Assembly: GCA_002506535.1 (NCBI GenBank)
Contig: DAXT01000023.1
Location: 1 to 64,000 of the forward strand
Reading direction: 5' to 3'
Length of the DNA: 64,000 nucleotides
Source of the DNA: Methanothrix harundinacea
GTDB lineage: Archaea; Halobacteriota; Methanosarcinia; Methanotrichales; Methanotrichaceae
Below, piece after piece: positions 1-7,857 of the stretch. The notes below the pieces were generated by a model. That model made no database searches and was not told the origin of the DNA. It was given only the letters and a program-made list of their open reading frames with translations. The position numbers and the translations under genes are program-made. The stretch's first letter is position 1. Each line of letters opens with the position of its first letter.

Positions 1-81
1 TTAAAGTTTGGTTTTAGACTATATTTCACTAATGCTGATTGCATTGATTTAAATCAGATCGTAAGGCCAGATTATGGGTGA
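1..81 (+). CDS. Possible 3' end of an upstream island gene (partial)
   Basis: The frame starting at base 1 is open for 26 codons and ends at TGA 79-81, 12 bases before the ParA start. The short tail is protein-like but matches no family I recognise. It would be the last gene before parA in the same AT-rich operon. An open frame of this length can occur by chance, so confidence is low. Confidence 0.3.
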   Translation, partial: LKFGFRLYFTNADCIDLNQIVRPDYG

Positions 82-93
82 GGCAAAATATCC

Positions 94-1212
94 ATGAAAT
101 CGATTGCAGTATTCAACAATAAAGGTGGCGTGGGAAAGACTACTCTAACGTACCACCTAGCATATGCACTAGCTGAATTGGGACATAAGACACTACTTAT
201 CGATTTGGATCCTCAATCCAACCTTACCCTATTTCGCTTGACTCCGGAGGAACTACATAAGATCTGGGAAATTGAAGATCCTTTTATCGACGATTTTCAG
301 AAAACTCGTGATAAAGCAATATCTAATGACTTTGATCGCATAACATCAGACGTCCGATCTATTCACTTCTTGCTAAAACCAACTGAAGATGGAACTTCTG
401 AGCCTGAAAAAAGATCTCGCCCGCTAGAGATTCATGATAATCTTGGAATGATTCCTGGAAGACTCTCAATACACACCTTTGAGGATAAAATAGCTAAGAT
501 GTGGAGCGAAATATACAGAGGAGACCCTCAAGCTATTCGTATGGTTACAAGAATTCGAAGTATTTCTAATGAATATGCTAAGAAATATTCATATGAATTC
601 GTTATAATAGATACTTCGCCTAGTCTTGGGATGCTAAACAAAGTGATAATTTCAACGGTGGATGGCTTTATCGTACCTTGTATGCCAGATATGTTCTCTC
701 TTTACGGAATACAGAATATCGGAAAATCACTTAGCGGATGGAAAAAAGAATTTGATATTATTTATAAATTACTGTCGGAAGAGAAGAGAGGATATTTTCC
801 ACAAAATTTTGTTAGATTTTTGGGTTTCACAATATATAACGCTAGTAAATATTCAGGTAAAACGAACAATCCTTGGGACTTATCCAAGGCACATTACGAT
901 TATGCCCAGCAAATACCCACAACAATTAGAAAATATATTTCTTCAGATCTTTGGCAGCACCTCACAGAAAACCAATTAGAAACGCCAATTGGTGACAAAG
1001 CTATTATGCACACCCACAACACGCTCCCAAATATGGCTCAAACGTACAAAACACCGATATGGAAAGTTCCGAGTTGTGGCAAATTGGACCCAGAACATCG
1101 AGGGACAATTTCTGGTAATAGAAAACAATATGAGAAAACTCGAGAGGGTTATCATACATTTGCACGTGATCTCCTACAGCGATTAGAGAACTTGGAGGCT
1201 AGCGATGATTGA
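94..1212 (+). CDS. ParA/Soj-family P-loop ATPase of an AT-rich island
   Basis: This 372-residue protein opens with a deviant Walker A motif, NNKGGVGKTTL at residues 8-18. It continues with LIDLDPQSN near residue 36 and a switch segment VIIDTSPSLG near residue 170, the usual ParA/MinD order. ParA proteins dimerise on ATP and position DNA or protein complexes. At 372 residues it is longer than plain ParA (about 250-270), with extra sequence in the middle and at the C-terminus. The stop overlaps the start of the RelA/SpoT gene by 8 bases, so the two are probably translated together. No ParB or centromere-like repeat follows, which argues against a plain plasmid partition locus. Base composition is far more AT-rich than the genes from 1.93 kb onward, suggesting transfer. 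Confidence 0.85.
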   Translation: MKSIAVFNNKGGVGKTTLTYHLAYALAELGHKTLLIDLDPQSNLTLFRLTPEELHKIWEIEDPFIDDFQKTRDKAISNDFDRITSDVRSIHFLLKPTEDGTSEPEKRSRPLEIHDNLGMIPGRLSIHTFEDKIAKMWSEIYRGDPQAIRMVTRIRSISNEYAKKYSYEFVIIDTSPSLGMLNKVIISTVDGFIVPCMPDMFSLYGIQNIGKSLSGWKKEFDIIYKLLSEEKRGYFPQNFVRFLGFTIYNASKYSGKTNNPWDLSKAHYDYAQQIPTTIRKYISSDLWQHLTENQLETPIGDKAIMHTHNTLPNMAQTYKTPIWKVPSCGKLDPEHRGTISGNRKQYEKTREGYHTFARDLLQRLENLEASDD

Positions 1213-1888
1213 CGAAGCAAGCTTAATGATTATCATGAAGGAAGTCGAAAAGAACCGATTTGGATTCGACAATTTTCGAAATAACGTAGTTTATTTTTTT
1301 GAACATCATCCTCAATTAAATGGAAGCCCTCCGGTTGTTCATACTGTTAAAAGTCGTTTAAAAGATCCCCAACATATACGCGAGAAGATATTACGGAAAT
1401 CTGCTGCAGAAAACCCTATAACGTTAGATAATGTTTTTGATAGGATTACGGACATAGCCGGTGTTCGAGTTCTTCATTTATATCAAGAGCAATTTTCTCA
1501 GATTCATCAGGCAATCAATAAACAAATTGAAGATCAAGAGTGGATATTATCCGAAAAACCTAAAGCATATACTTGGGACCCTGAATCGAAGGAGTTTTTC
1601 TCTAGACAAAATCTTTCAGTTGACGTTAAAGAAAGTTTCTATACAAGTATTCATTATGTCATAAAGCCGAGAATAGATTCGCCATTCAGTTGTGAGATCC
1701 AAGTAAGAACACTTTTTGAAGAAATTTGGGGTGAAATCGATCACCATCTCAATTATCCTAATCCTACAGAAAGCGTATCTTGCCGTGAACAAATTCGAGT
1801 ATTAGCTCGCTTAGTAGGAGCAGGAAGTCGTCTTGCTGACTCTATTTTTCGAACTCACTTTGAAGATATGAAAAGAAAAGGTATATAA
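1205..1888 (+). CDS. RelA/SpoT-domain nucleotide (pyrophosphate) transferase, small alarmone synthetase type
   Basis: This 227-residue protein consists almost entirely of a RelA/SpoT synthetase domain. Visible motifs are a basic substrate segment (SRLKDPQHIREKI, about residues 49-61), DIAGVRVL near 83-90, YTSIHYVI near 146-153, EIQVRT near 164-169 and WGEIDHH near 175-181. It lacks the HD hydrolase and the TGS/ACT regions of long RSH enzymes. The family transfers pyrophosphate from ATP to GDP/GTP, or in toxic members to other nucleotides or tRNA ends. Coupling to a ParA ATPase in an island, with no hydrolase beside it, fits a toxin-like or defence role better than housekeeping stringent response; this is inference. 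It is convergent with kae1. Confidence 0.8.
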   Translation: MIDEASLMIIMKEVEKNRFGFDNFRNNVVYFFEHHPQLNGSPPVVHTVKSRLKDPQHIREKILRKSAAENPITLDNVFDRITDIAGVRVLHLYQEQFSQIHQAINKQIEDQEWILSEKPKAYTWDPESKEFFSRQNLSVDVKESFYTSIHYVIKPRIDSPFSCEIQVRTLFEEIWGEIDHHLNYPNPTESVSCREQIRVLARLVGAGSRLADSIFRTHFEDMKRKGI

Positions 1889-1927
1889 AAATTATTTAAT
1901 AGTTTAATAACTATATGATTTTATACC

Positions 1928-2938
1928 CTACCTCCACCTCACCTCCACCTCGTCCGTCCGGTACCCCGGTCGGACCCGCGACTCGGCGAGGGAGGTCGTC
2001 ACCCCCGCCTTCAGCATGACAAGGCCGGTGTAGGCGATCATCGAGCCGTTGTCCCCCATGAACCGCATCTCGGGGACGTAGAACCTCGCCCCCCTCTCCT
2101 CGCACATTATATTCAGCATTTCCCGGAGGCGGGAGTTGGCGCCGACGCCGCCCACCAGTAGTACTTCTTTCTTCTCGGCGTGGGCAAGCGCCCTCTCGGT
2201 GACCTCGACGAGCATGGCGAAGGCCGTCTCCTGGAAGGAGGAGCAGACGTCGGCGAGGTCGTGCTTCTTTGCAGCCTGGGCCGCCGCCGTCGAGAGGCCG
2301 GAGAAGGAGAGGTCCATCCCCTTGACGACGTACGGGAGGGGTATGTACTCCTTCGCCGACTTCGCCAGGGCCTCCAATTTGGGGCCTCCGGGGTGGGGAA
2401 GGCCCACCTGCCGCGCGAACTTGTCCAGGGCGTTTCCGACGGAGATGTCCAGGGTCTCGCCGAAGATCCTGTACCGTCCGCGCCTCAGGGCCAGGACCTG
2501 GCTGTTTCCGCCGCTGACGTATAGCACGACCGGGTCGGTGGCTCCGGTCTTCCACTTGCCCACCTCGATGTGGGCGATGCAGTGGTTGACGCCCACTAGG
2601 GGGACCCCGAAACGGAGGGAGAGGGCCCGGGCCGCAGTCGCCACCGTCCGCAGACACGGCCCGAGGCCCGGCCCCTGGGAGAAGGCGACGGCGTCGATGG
2701 CGAGGCCGTCACGTCGGGCGGCGTCCAGGACGGCTTTGACGACCGGAGCCATATGCTCGGCGTGATGCTGGGCCGCCTCCCGGGGGTGGATCCCCCCCTT
2801 GGCGGGGACGTAGGTGGCGTTCTCCTCGGCGATGACGTCCTCCTCGTCGACGAGGGCAGAGCTGAGGTTCCAGGCCGTCCCCTCCAGCCCCAGGACGACC
2901 GTCCTTCCATCCTCTCTTTTATCCAGATTTTCTCCCAT
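1928..2938 (-). CDS. kae1: Kae1, tRNA N6-threonylcarbamoyladenosine synthesis (KEOPS) subunit
   Basis: The 336-residue protein is an ASKHA-fold Kae1/TsaD. It transfers the threonylcarbamoyl group to A37 of ANN-decoding tRNAs within KEOPS. The metal-binding histidines lie in HHAEHM near residue 62. SQGPGLGPCLRT, GVNHCIAHIEVG, YVSGGNSQV and the C-terminal GGVGANSRLREML with MGDNG are all present. The protein ends right after the RPGYRTDEV segment that closes the Kae1 domain. In many Euryarchaeota that segment continues into a fused Bud32 kinase, which is missing here. Only 39 bases separate the stop from the AT-rich RelA/SpoT gene. Start ATG 2936-2938. Confidence 0.93.
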   Translation of the reverse strand: MGENLDKREDGRTVVLGLEGTAWNLSSALVDEEDVIAEENATYVPAKGGIHPREAAQHHAEHMAPVVKAVLDAARRDGLAIDAVAFSQGPGLGPCLRTVATAARALSLRFGVPLVGVNHCIAHIEVGKWKTGATDPVVLYVSGGNSQVLALRRGRYRIFGETLDISVGNALDKFARQVGLPHPGGPKLEALAKSAKEYIPLPYVVKGMDLSFSGLSTAAAQAAKKHDLADVCSSFQETAFAMLVEVTERALAHAEKKEVLLVGGVGANSRLREMLNIMCEERGARFYVPEMRFMGDNGSMIAYTGLVMLKAGVTTSLAESRVRPGYRTDEVEVRWR

Positions 2939-2999
2939 CTATCGACCATCCCCTCAGCTTCACCATCTCTCCCACCGATCTCATCTCCCCATCTTGCCT

Positions 3000-4427
3000 T
3001 CAGGGGAACAGGCCGATGTCCCGCCGGTACCTGATCCCGTTGAACCTGATCCTTCTTATGTTATCGTAGGCCCTCTCCCTCGCCGCCACCAGGGAAGCGC
3101 CCCGGCCGACGACGGTGAGGACCCGCCCGCCAGTGGTAAAGAGCCTCTCCTCCCCCCTGGCGTCCTTGCCGAAGGCGGTCCCGTTGTGGTAGACCAGGAC
3201 GTCGGGATCGACCTTCTCCAGGCCGCGGATCGGCATGTTGGTGTAGTGGGGGCCGGGGTATCCGGGCCGCTCCTCCGCCGGGCCGCTGGAGGCGGGCTTT
3301 ACCACCCTCCCGCTGATGGCGCAGACCCCGACGCAGGTCTCGGGGGACCACTTGAGGTCGACGGAGTCGAGCTCTCCATCCAGGACCGCCCGGGAGAGGA
3401 GGTACATGTCCGTCTCGAGGCGGGGGAGGATCACCTCCGCCTCGGGGTCCCCGAGCCTCACGTTGATCTCCAGGACTTTTGGGACCCGTTCGCCCTCCTC
3501 CTCGGTGATCATCAGGCCGAAGTAGATCATCCCCCGGTACTCAAAGCCCGTCTCCTCTCGAAACCCCCGGATGGTGGGGACGGCGATCCCCTCCATGATC
3601 CGCTCCGCGAGGTCGTCGTCGAGCCAGGGGTGGGGGGAGTAGCCGCCCATCCCGCCGGTGTTGGGGTTTTGGTCGAGGGTTGGGTTTCCGGCGAGCCTGT
3701 TGTAGAGGCGGATCGCCACCTCCTCGCCGGGGCCGAAGGCCCGCTTGTAGTCCATCGCCGACTCCAGGGGAAGGACGGTCCTCCCGTCGGTGACGGCGAA
3801 GAACATCAGCTCCTTTCCCTCAAGCCTCTCCTCGATGACGATCCGGCGTCCGGCGTCGCCAAAGAGCCTCGGCACCACCATGATCCTCTCCACCGCCGAG
3901 GCCGCCTCCTCTTCCGAGCTGCAGACTATCGACCCCTTCCCGGCGGCGAGGCCGTCGGCCTTAACCACCAGGTTGATCCCCGGATTATCGGCATAGAAGG
4001 CGGCAACGTGCCCCAACGCCTCCTCGGGGTCGGTGAAGTTTCGGTGGCGGGGGATGGGGACGCCGATCCTCTTGAGGAGGTCCTTGGCGTAGCCCTTGCT
4101 CCCCTCCAGGACCGTCGCCTCCCGTCGCGGGCCGACGACGTCGAGCCCCTCCTCGGTGAAGACGTTGACGATCCCGTCGGAGAGGTACCCCTCGGGGCCG
4201 ACGAAGGTGAGATCGACGCCCTTCTTCCTCGCGAAGGAGACGAGATCCCCGATCTCCTTGATGGGATCTCCATGGGAGTGGGCGATACTGCACTTCTCCA
4301 TCATGGAGCTCCCGGCGTTCCCCGGGGCGACATAGACCCGATCCACCAGGGGGGACCTCGCGAAGGCGTGAGCTATGGCGTTGCCCCTGCCGCCGGCGTC
4401 TACTACCAGAACCTTTCCACCAGACAT
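3000..4427 (-). CDS. purD: Phosphoribosylamine-glycine ligase (GAR synthetase)
   Basis: The 475-residue ATP-grasp enzyme joins 5-phosphoribosylamine and glycine in purine synthesis. It starts KVLVVDAGGRGNAIAHAF and holds the family landmarks FVGPEGYLSDGIV, VVKADGLAAGKGS (ATP-binding), GMGGYSPHPW and LEINVRLGDPEAEVILPRL. ATG 4425-4427 is preferred. An upstream in-frame TTG at 4460 would add 11 residues that do not look like the family N-terminus. It lies on the same strand as kae1, 61 bases upstream of it, and is divergent from glnA. Confidence 0.93.
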   Translation of the reverse strand: MSGGKVLVVDAGGRGNAIAHAFARSPLVDRVYVAPGNAGSSMMEKCSIAHSHGDPIKEIGDLVSFARKKGVDLTFVGPEGYLSDGIVNVFTEEGLDVVGPRREATVLEGSKGYAKDLLKRIGVPIPRHRNFTDPEEALGHVAAFYADNPGINLVVKADGLAAGKGSIVCSSEEEAASAVERIMVVPRLFGDAGRRIVIEERLEGKELMFFAVTDGRTVLPLESAMDYKRAFGPGEEVAIRLYNRLAGNPTLDQNPNTGGMGGYSPHPWLDDDLAERIMEGIAVPTIRGFREETGFEYRGMIYFGLMITEEEGERVPKVLEINVRLGDPEAEVILPRLETDMYLLSRAVLDGELDSVDLKWSPETCVGVCAISGRVVKPASSGPAEERPGYPGPHYTNMPIRGLEKVDPDVLVYHNGTAFGKDARGEERLFTTGGRVLTVVGRGASLVAARERAYDNIRRIRFNGIRYRRDIGLFP

Positions 4428-4497
4428 TAGATCTACCGCGCAGTTCCTGGTAGATGCCAATAGATAAGGGTAATTGAACCTCCCACCGGGGCGATGA

Positions 4498-4507
4498 CTA
4501 TATTAAA
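4498..4507 (+). promoter_or_regulatory. TATA box for glnA
   Basis: CTATATTAAA is an archaeal TATA-like element. Initiation about 25 bases downstream leaves a leader of roughly 90 bases. The leader holds a small GC hairpin near 4558-4574 (GCCCC / GGGGC arms) that could have a regulatory role; its function is not shown. Confidence 0.5.
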
Positions 4508-4622
4508 GGAGGTCGGTCCATCTGGGGTCTTTAGAGGAACCAGTTGCCCCCAAAGATTGCCCCGTCGGGCGGGGCGAGGGGGATATTATCAATAGCCTGC
4601 ATCAAGGGGTGTTTGACCGATC

Positions 4623-5948
4623 ATGTACTCAATAGACCAGTTGCTAGAGACGATCCGTGACAAGAACGTCGAATCCATCAGGCTCCAGTTCACCGACATC
4701 CAGGGGCTAGTTAAGAGCGTATCGATCCCCGCAGTACGCCTCGGAAAGGCCCTCGACTCGGGTACCGGCTTCGACGGCTCTTCCATCGAGGGTTTCGCGC
4801 GGATCCAGGAGTCGGATATGCTCCTGCGCCCCGACATATCCACCTTCTCGCTCCTCCCCTGGAAGGCGAGGGAGAACAAGAACGTGGCGAGGCTGATCTG
4901 CGACGTCTACAGGCCGAACGGCGAGCCCTTCGAGGGGGACCCCAGGTACGTCCTCAAGAGGGCGGTTGAGAAGGCCGAGGAGATGGGCTACACCATGAAC
5001 GTAGGCCCCGAGCTGGAGTTCTTCCTCTTCAAGATGGAGAACGGGAGGGCCACCACCATCCCCCACGACTTCGCCGGCTACTTCGACTTCGGGCCGGTGG
5101 ACCTGGCCGAGGACATAAGAAGAGAGATCGTCTTATCCCTGACGGAGATGGGGTTCAAGATCGAGGCCTCCCACCACGAGGTGGCGAGGGGCCAGCACGA
5201 GATCGACTTCACCTACGGCGAGGCGCTGCGGACCGCCGACAACGTCGTCACCTTCAAGTACGTCACGAGGACGATCGCCATGAAGAACGGCCTCGCGGCA
5301 ACCTTCATGCCCAAGCCGATCTACGGCGCCGCGGGATCCGGGATGCACGTCAACATATCCCTCTTCCGGGGAGGTGAGAACGCCTTCTTCGACCCTGAAG
5401 GGAAGATGCAGCTCTCCGACCTCGCCCGATACTTTGTAGGAGGGCTCCTGGAGCACGCTCCCGCCATAACCGCCGTAACAAACCCCCTGGTCAACTCTTA
5501 CAAGCGTCTGGTATCAGGGTTTGAGGCTCCCGTATACATAGGCTGGTCGGGGCCGAACCGATCATCCCTCATCAGGGTCCCCAGCGGCAGGGGCCTGAGC
5601 ACCAGGCTAGAGTTTCGCTCGCCCGACCCATCCTGCAGCCCCTATCTCGGCTTCGCCGCGATCCTGGCGGCGGGGCTCGACGGCGTCAGAAGGAAGATCG
5701 ACCCCGGCGACCCCGTGGACCTGAACATCTACGAGCTCTCGGACGAGGAGCGGGAGAGGCTCGGGATAGAGCTCCTCCCATCGAACCTAAAAGAGGCGCT
5801 AAACCATCTCGAGGAGGACAGGGTCGTCAGGGACGCCCTAGGCGAGCACGTCTACGCCAACTTCAACAGGCTCGGCTCCCTGGAGTGGAAGATGTACAAC
5901 AACTTCGTTCACCCCTGGGAGGTGGAGAGGTACATCAACAACATCTGA
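4623..5948 (+). CDS. glnA: Glutamine synthetase type I
   Basis: The 441-residue GS-I enzyme condenses glutamate and ammonia using ATP. Diagnostic segments are GFDGSSIEGFA near residue 51, GPELEFFLF near 127, the metal and glutamate site around HHEVARGQHEID, GSGMHVNISL, NPLVNSYKRL and RSSLIRVP, and the closing FVHPWEVERY. The length fits the GSI-alpha group, which is not controlled by adenylylation. It is divergent from purD with its own TATA box. I looked for an NrpR-type GGAA-N6-TTCC operator in the leader and did not find a convincing one. Confidence 0.95.
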   Translation: MYSIDQLLETIRDKNVESIRLQFTDIQGLVKSVSIPAVRLGKALDSGTGFDGSSIEGFARIQESDMLLRPDISTFSLLPWKARENKNVARLICDVYRPNGEPFEGDPRYVLKRAVEKAEEMGYTMNVGPELEFFLFKMENGRATTIPHDFAGYFDFGPVDLAEDIRREIVLSLTEMGFKIEASHHEVARGQHEIDFTYGEALRTADNVVTFKYVTRTIAMKNGLAATFMPKPIYGAAGSGMHVNISLFRGGENAFFDPEGKMQLSDLARYFVGGLLEHAPAITAVTNPLVNSYKRLVSGFEAPVYIGWSGPNRSSLIRVPSGRGLSTRLEFRSPDPSCSPYLGFAAILAAGLDGVRRKIDPGDPVDLNIYELSDEERERLGIELLPSNLKEALNHLEEDRVVRDALGEHVYANFNRLGSLEWKMYNNFVHPWEVERYINNI

Positions 5949-6061
5949 GGGCGAGATGATCTGAGGGGCGAGAATATTAGAGGGCGAGAGGATCGCGGCT
6001 CTTTATACCCCTGGAGGGGGGGGGTCGCCGGCGGCGGCCAACTCTCTTCAAAGCCGAAACG

Positions 6062-6068
6062 TATATAA
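6062..6068 (+). promoter_or_regulatory. TATA box for the tRNA-Lys / tRNA-Trp transcript
   Basis: TATATAA is centred 28 bases before the tRNA-Lys 5' end, the archaeal box A distance. The Trp gene starts 6 bases after tRNA-Lys ends, so both are probably on one transcript. Confidence 0.65.
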
Positions 6069-6092
6069 CCAGCATCGTATATGGAAAAGTCC

Positions 6093-6166
6093 GGGCCGGT
6101 AGCTTAGTCAGGCAGAGCGAAAGGCTCTTAACCTTTAGGTCGGGGGTTCAAATCCCTCTCGGCCCG
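6093..6166 (+). tRNA. tRNA-Lys (CTT)
   Basis: The acceptor GGGCCGG pairs with TCGGCCC. The anticodon stem AAAGG/CCTTT encloses loop CTCTTAA, giving anticodon CTT. The T arm has TTCAAAT in its loop. The discriminator base is G6166; CCA is not encoded. Confidence 0.95.
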
Positions 6167-6172
6167 CTTTGA

Positions 6173-6349
6173 GGGGCTGTGGCCTAGTCAGGTATGGCGA
6201 CGGGCTCCAGCGGTATGATTGATGATGAGCAACGGGTCTGCTGAGGCCTCTCGACGGGGAGGCTGTTGATGATCCGTTGGAGCACTGAGAGGTCTGCTCT
6301 CGGTATCGGAGAGACCCGTCGATCGTGCGTTCGAATCGCACCAGCCCCA
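6173..6349 (+). tRNA. tRNA-Trp (CCA) with an intron after position 37
   Basis: The acceptor GGGGCTG (6173-6179) pairs with CAGCCCC (6342-6348). The anticodon stem ACGGG (6200-6204) pairs with CCCGT (6315-6319). The T arm is GTGCG-TTCGAAT-CGCAC (6325-6341). The anticodon CCA lies at 6207-6209. An inferred intron at 6211-6313 interrupts the loop at the canonical 37/38 site. A T-rich run at 6351-6356 may end transcription. Confidence 0.93.
6211..6313 (+). ncRNA. tRNA-Trp intron acting as a box C/D 2'-O-methylation guide
   Basis: The 103-base intron has box C (ATGATGA, 6222-6228), box D' (CTGA, 6241-6244), box C' (TGATGA, 6267-6272) and box D (CTGA, 6285-6288). The element before box D pairs with the anticodon region so that the fifth base (G6281) faces C34. 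The element before box D' (TCTG preceded by ACGGG) pairs with AGACCCGT, its fifth base (G6236) facing C39. By the fifth-base rule this predicts Cm34 and Cm39 in the same tRNA. Guide introns in pre-tRNA-Trp are known from Haloferax (positions 34 and 39). The exact splice sites are inferred. Confidence 0.88.
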
Positions 6350-6411
6350 CTATTTTTGAAGATGGATGTCCTTAAATATCTCTACGGAAGATAGAGCGGC
6401 GGTTGGTGAAG

Positions 6412-6723
6412 ATGTACGATAATGTCATTACCATGTGCTGGTCCATCAGAGAGGTCAACAGGAATCTAGCGGACCGAGAGCCGACGGCAGATTACTCCAT
6501 AACCTACCTGAAGAAGGCCTGCCAGGACCTCTCCAGGATGCTCGCCTCCGGGGAGGGTTTCGACCAGGCGGAGGAGATCGAGGTGGTGAATCGAGCCGGA
6601 AGGCTAACGAAGTTCACCATCGGCGAGGTGGCGGAGATGCTGACGGATACAAAGAAGATCATCGAGTTCAACCTCATCGACCACGTCGACCGCTGGGCGA
6701 GGTCCAGAGCGAATAGCGGCTGA
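6412..6723 (+). CDS. Small conserved-looking protein of unknown function
   Basis: The roughly 103-residue acidic, largely helical protein has no transmembrane segment, cysteine cluster or motif I recognise. In-frame TTG 6403 and GTG 6406 are alternative starts. ATG 6412 is chosen because it gives a natural start (MYDNVITMCWSI). A TTAAATA element at 6372-6378 lies about 35-40 bases upstream. The gene stands alone between the tRNA pair and nfo. Confidence 0.6.
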   Translation: MYDNVITMCWSIREVNRNLADREPTADYSITYLKKACQDLSRMLASGEGFDQAEEIEVVNRAGRLTKFTIGEVAEMLTDTKKIIEFNLIDHVDRWARSRANSG

Positions 6724-7008
6724 GTTCTTCTGCCGGTTGCGTGAGAGAGGGCCATTTGACCTGAGAGGCTCCGGCCGCCTCAGGACTCATAGGGCTCATC
6801 ATAAGTTCAGGAATCTTTTTTCCTCATCGGCGGCTGGAGAGGGCGGCCCCGAAGGCCAGCGACCTCTCTATCTCCGGCCTCTTCGGGAAAGTATAAAACG
6901 GTTCCCTAGCCAGGTTCCTCAGGAGATCAGGCCTCGTTAGCTTTGCTGGACGAAACATCTATGTCTGATAATATGACGACGGTCTCAATATCAGAGGAGG
7001 TTTAACAG
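6724..7008 (+). other. Intergenic region ahead of nfo
   Basis: No gene is supported in this 285-base gap. It holds a TATA-like GTATAAAAC at 6891-6899, which would give nfo a leader of about 90 bases. A strong ribosome-binding site AGGAGGT lies at 6995-7001. Confidence 0.5.
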
Positions 7009-7857
7009 ATGGTCAGGGTCGGAGCCCACGTCTCCATCGCGGGATCCATAGATAGAGCGGTGGACAGGGCGGCGGATATCGGATGCGACACCTTCCAGAT
7101 ATTCTCCCGAAACCCCCGGGGCTGGAAAGTGAAGGATATCGCAGAAGAGACGGCGGAGGAGTTCAAGAGGAAGATGGAGCGGGCCGGGATCGATCCAGCC
7201 GTCGACCACATGCCTTACCTCCCCAACTTCGCCACCGCCAGGGAGGATGTATACGAGAAGTCTGTGGAGGCTCTGGCCCTGGAGCTTAAGAGGTGCGATA
7301 TCCTCGGGATACCTTACCTCGTCGCCCACCTGGGTAGCCACCTCGACGCGCCCAAAGAAGAGGGGTTCAGGAGGACCTGCGAGGCGATAACAAAGGCCCT
7401 TTCATCCTCGGAGAACGGCGTCATCCTCCTTCTCGAGACGACCTCCGGCTCCAAGAAGAGCGTCGGCGGGTCCTTCGAGGACCTGGCGGAGATCATGAGG
7501 AGGGTCGACCGGGATGACAGGGTCGCGGCATGCTTCGATACGTGCCACGCCTTCGCCGCCGGATACGAGATGAGGACCGAGGAGGGGTTGGAGGCCACCC
7601 TGGAGGAGTTCGATGGATCTTTAGGCCTTGAGAGGATCAAGGTCGTCCACCTCAACGACTCAAAAGGGCCCAGGGGATCGAAGCTCGACCGCCACGAGCA
7701 CATAGGCCTCGGAGAGATCGGGTTAGAGGGGTTCAGGCGGATCCTCCGCCACCCTGCGATAAGGGCTCGCCCCCTCATCCTCGAGACCCCCGTCGACGAT
7801 AGGAGGGACGACCGGGGCAACATCGCCCTGGTTAGGGAGCTGGCGGGAGGGGATTAG
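7009..7857 (+). CDS. nfo: Endonuclease IV (AP endonuclease)
   Basis: The 282-residue TIM-barrel zinc enzyme cuts DNA 5' of abasic sites in base-excision repair. It begins VRVGAHVSIAG. Metal-site segments are HLGSHL near residue 105, LLETTSGSKKSVGG near 143, FDTCHAFAAGYE near 177, HLNDSKGPRGSKLDRHEHIGLGEIG near 214-238 and LETP at the end. An AGGAGGT ribosome-binding site sits 8 bases before ATG 7009. The next gene begins with GTG directly after the stop. Confidence 0.95.
   Translation: MVRVGAHVSIAGSIDRAVDRAADIGCDTFQIFSRNPRGWKVKDIAEETAEEFKRKMERAGIDPAVDHMPYLPNFATAREDVYEKSVEALALELKRCDILGIPYLVAHLGSHLDAPKEEGFRRTCEAITKALSSSENGVILLLETTSGSKKSVGGSFEDLAEIMRRVDRDDRVAACFDTCHAFAAGYEMRTEEGLEATLEEFDGSLGLERIKVVHLNDSKGPRGSKLDRHEHIGLGEIGLEGFRRILRHPAIRARPLILETPVDDRRDDRGNIALVRELAGGD

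Noticed and set aside
2814..4430. Long plus-strand open frame opposite purD
   Set aside because: It is the mirror of a well-supported conserved enzyme in GC-rich DNA; its product is rich in Gly, Pro, Asp and Arg with no motif.
4508..4622. NrpR nitrogen operator upstream of glnA
   Set aside because: Only GGAA without a properly spaced TTCC partner was found.
6737..6940. 67-residue frame between the tRNAs and nfo
   Set aside because: Composition is that of non-coding GC-rich DNA and it lies upstream of and across the nfo TATA element.
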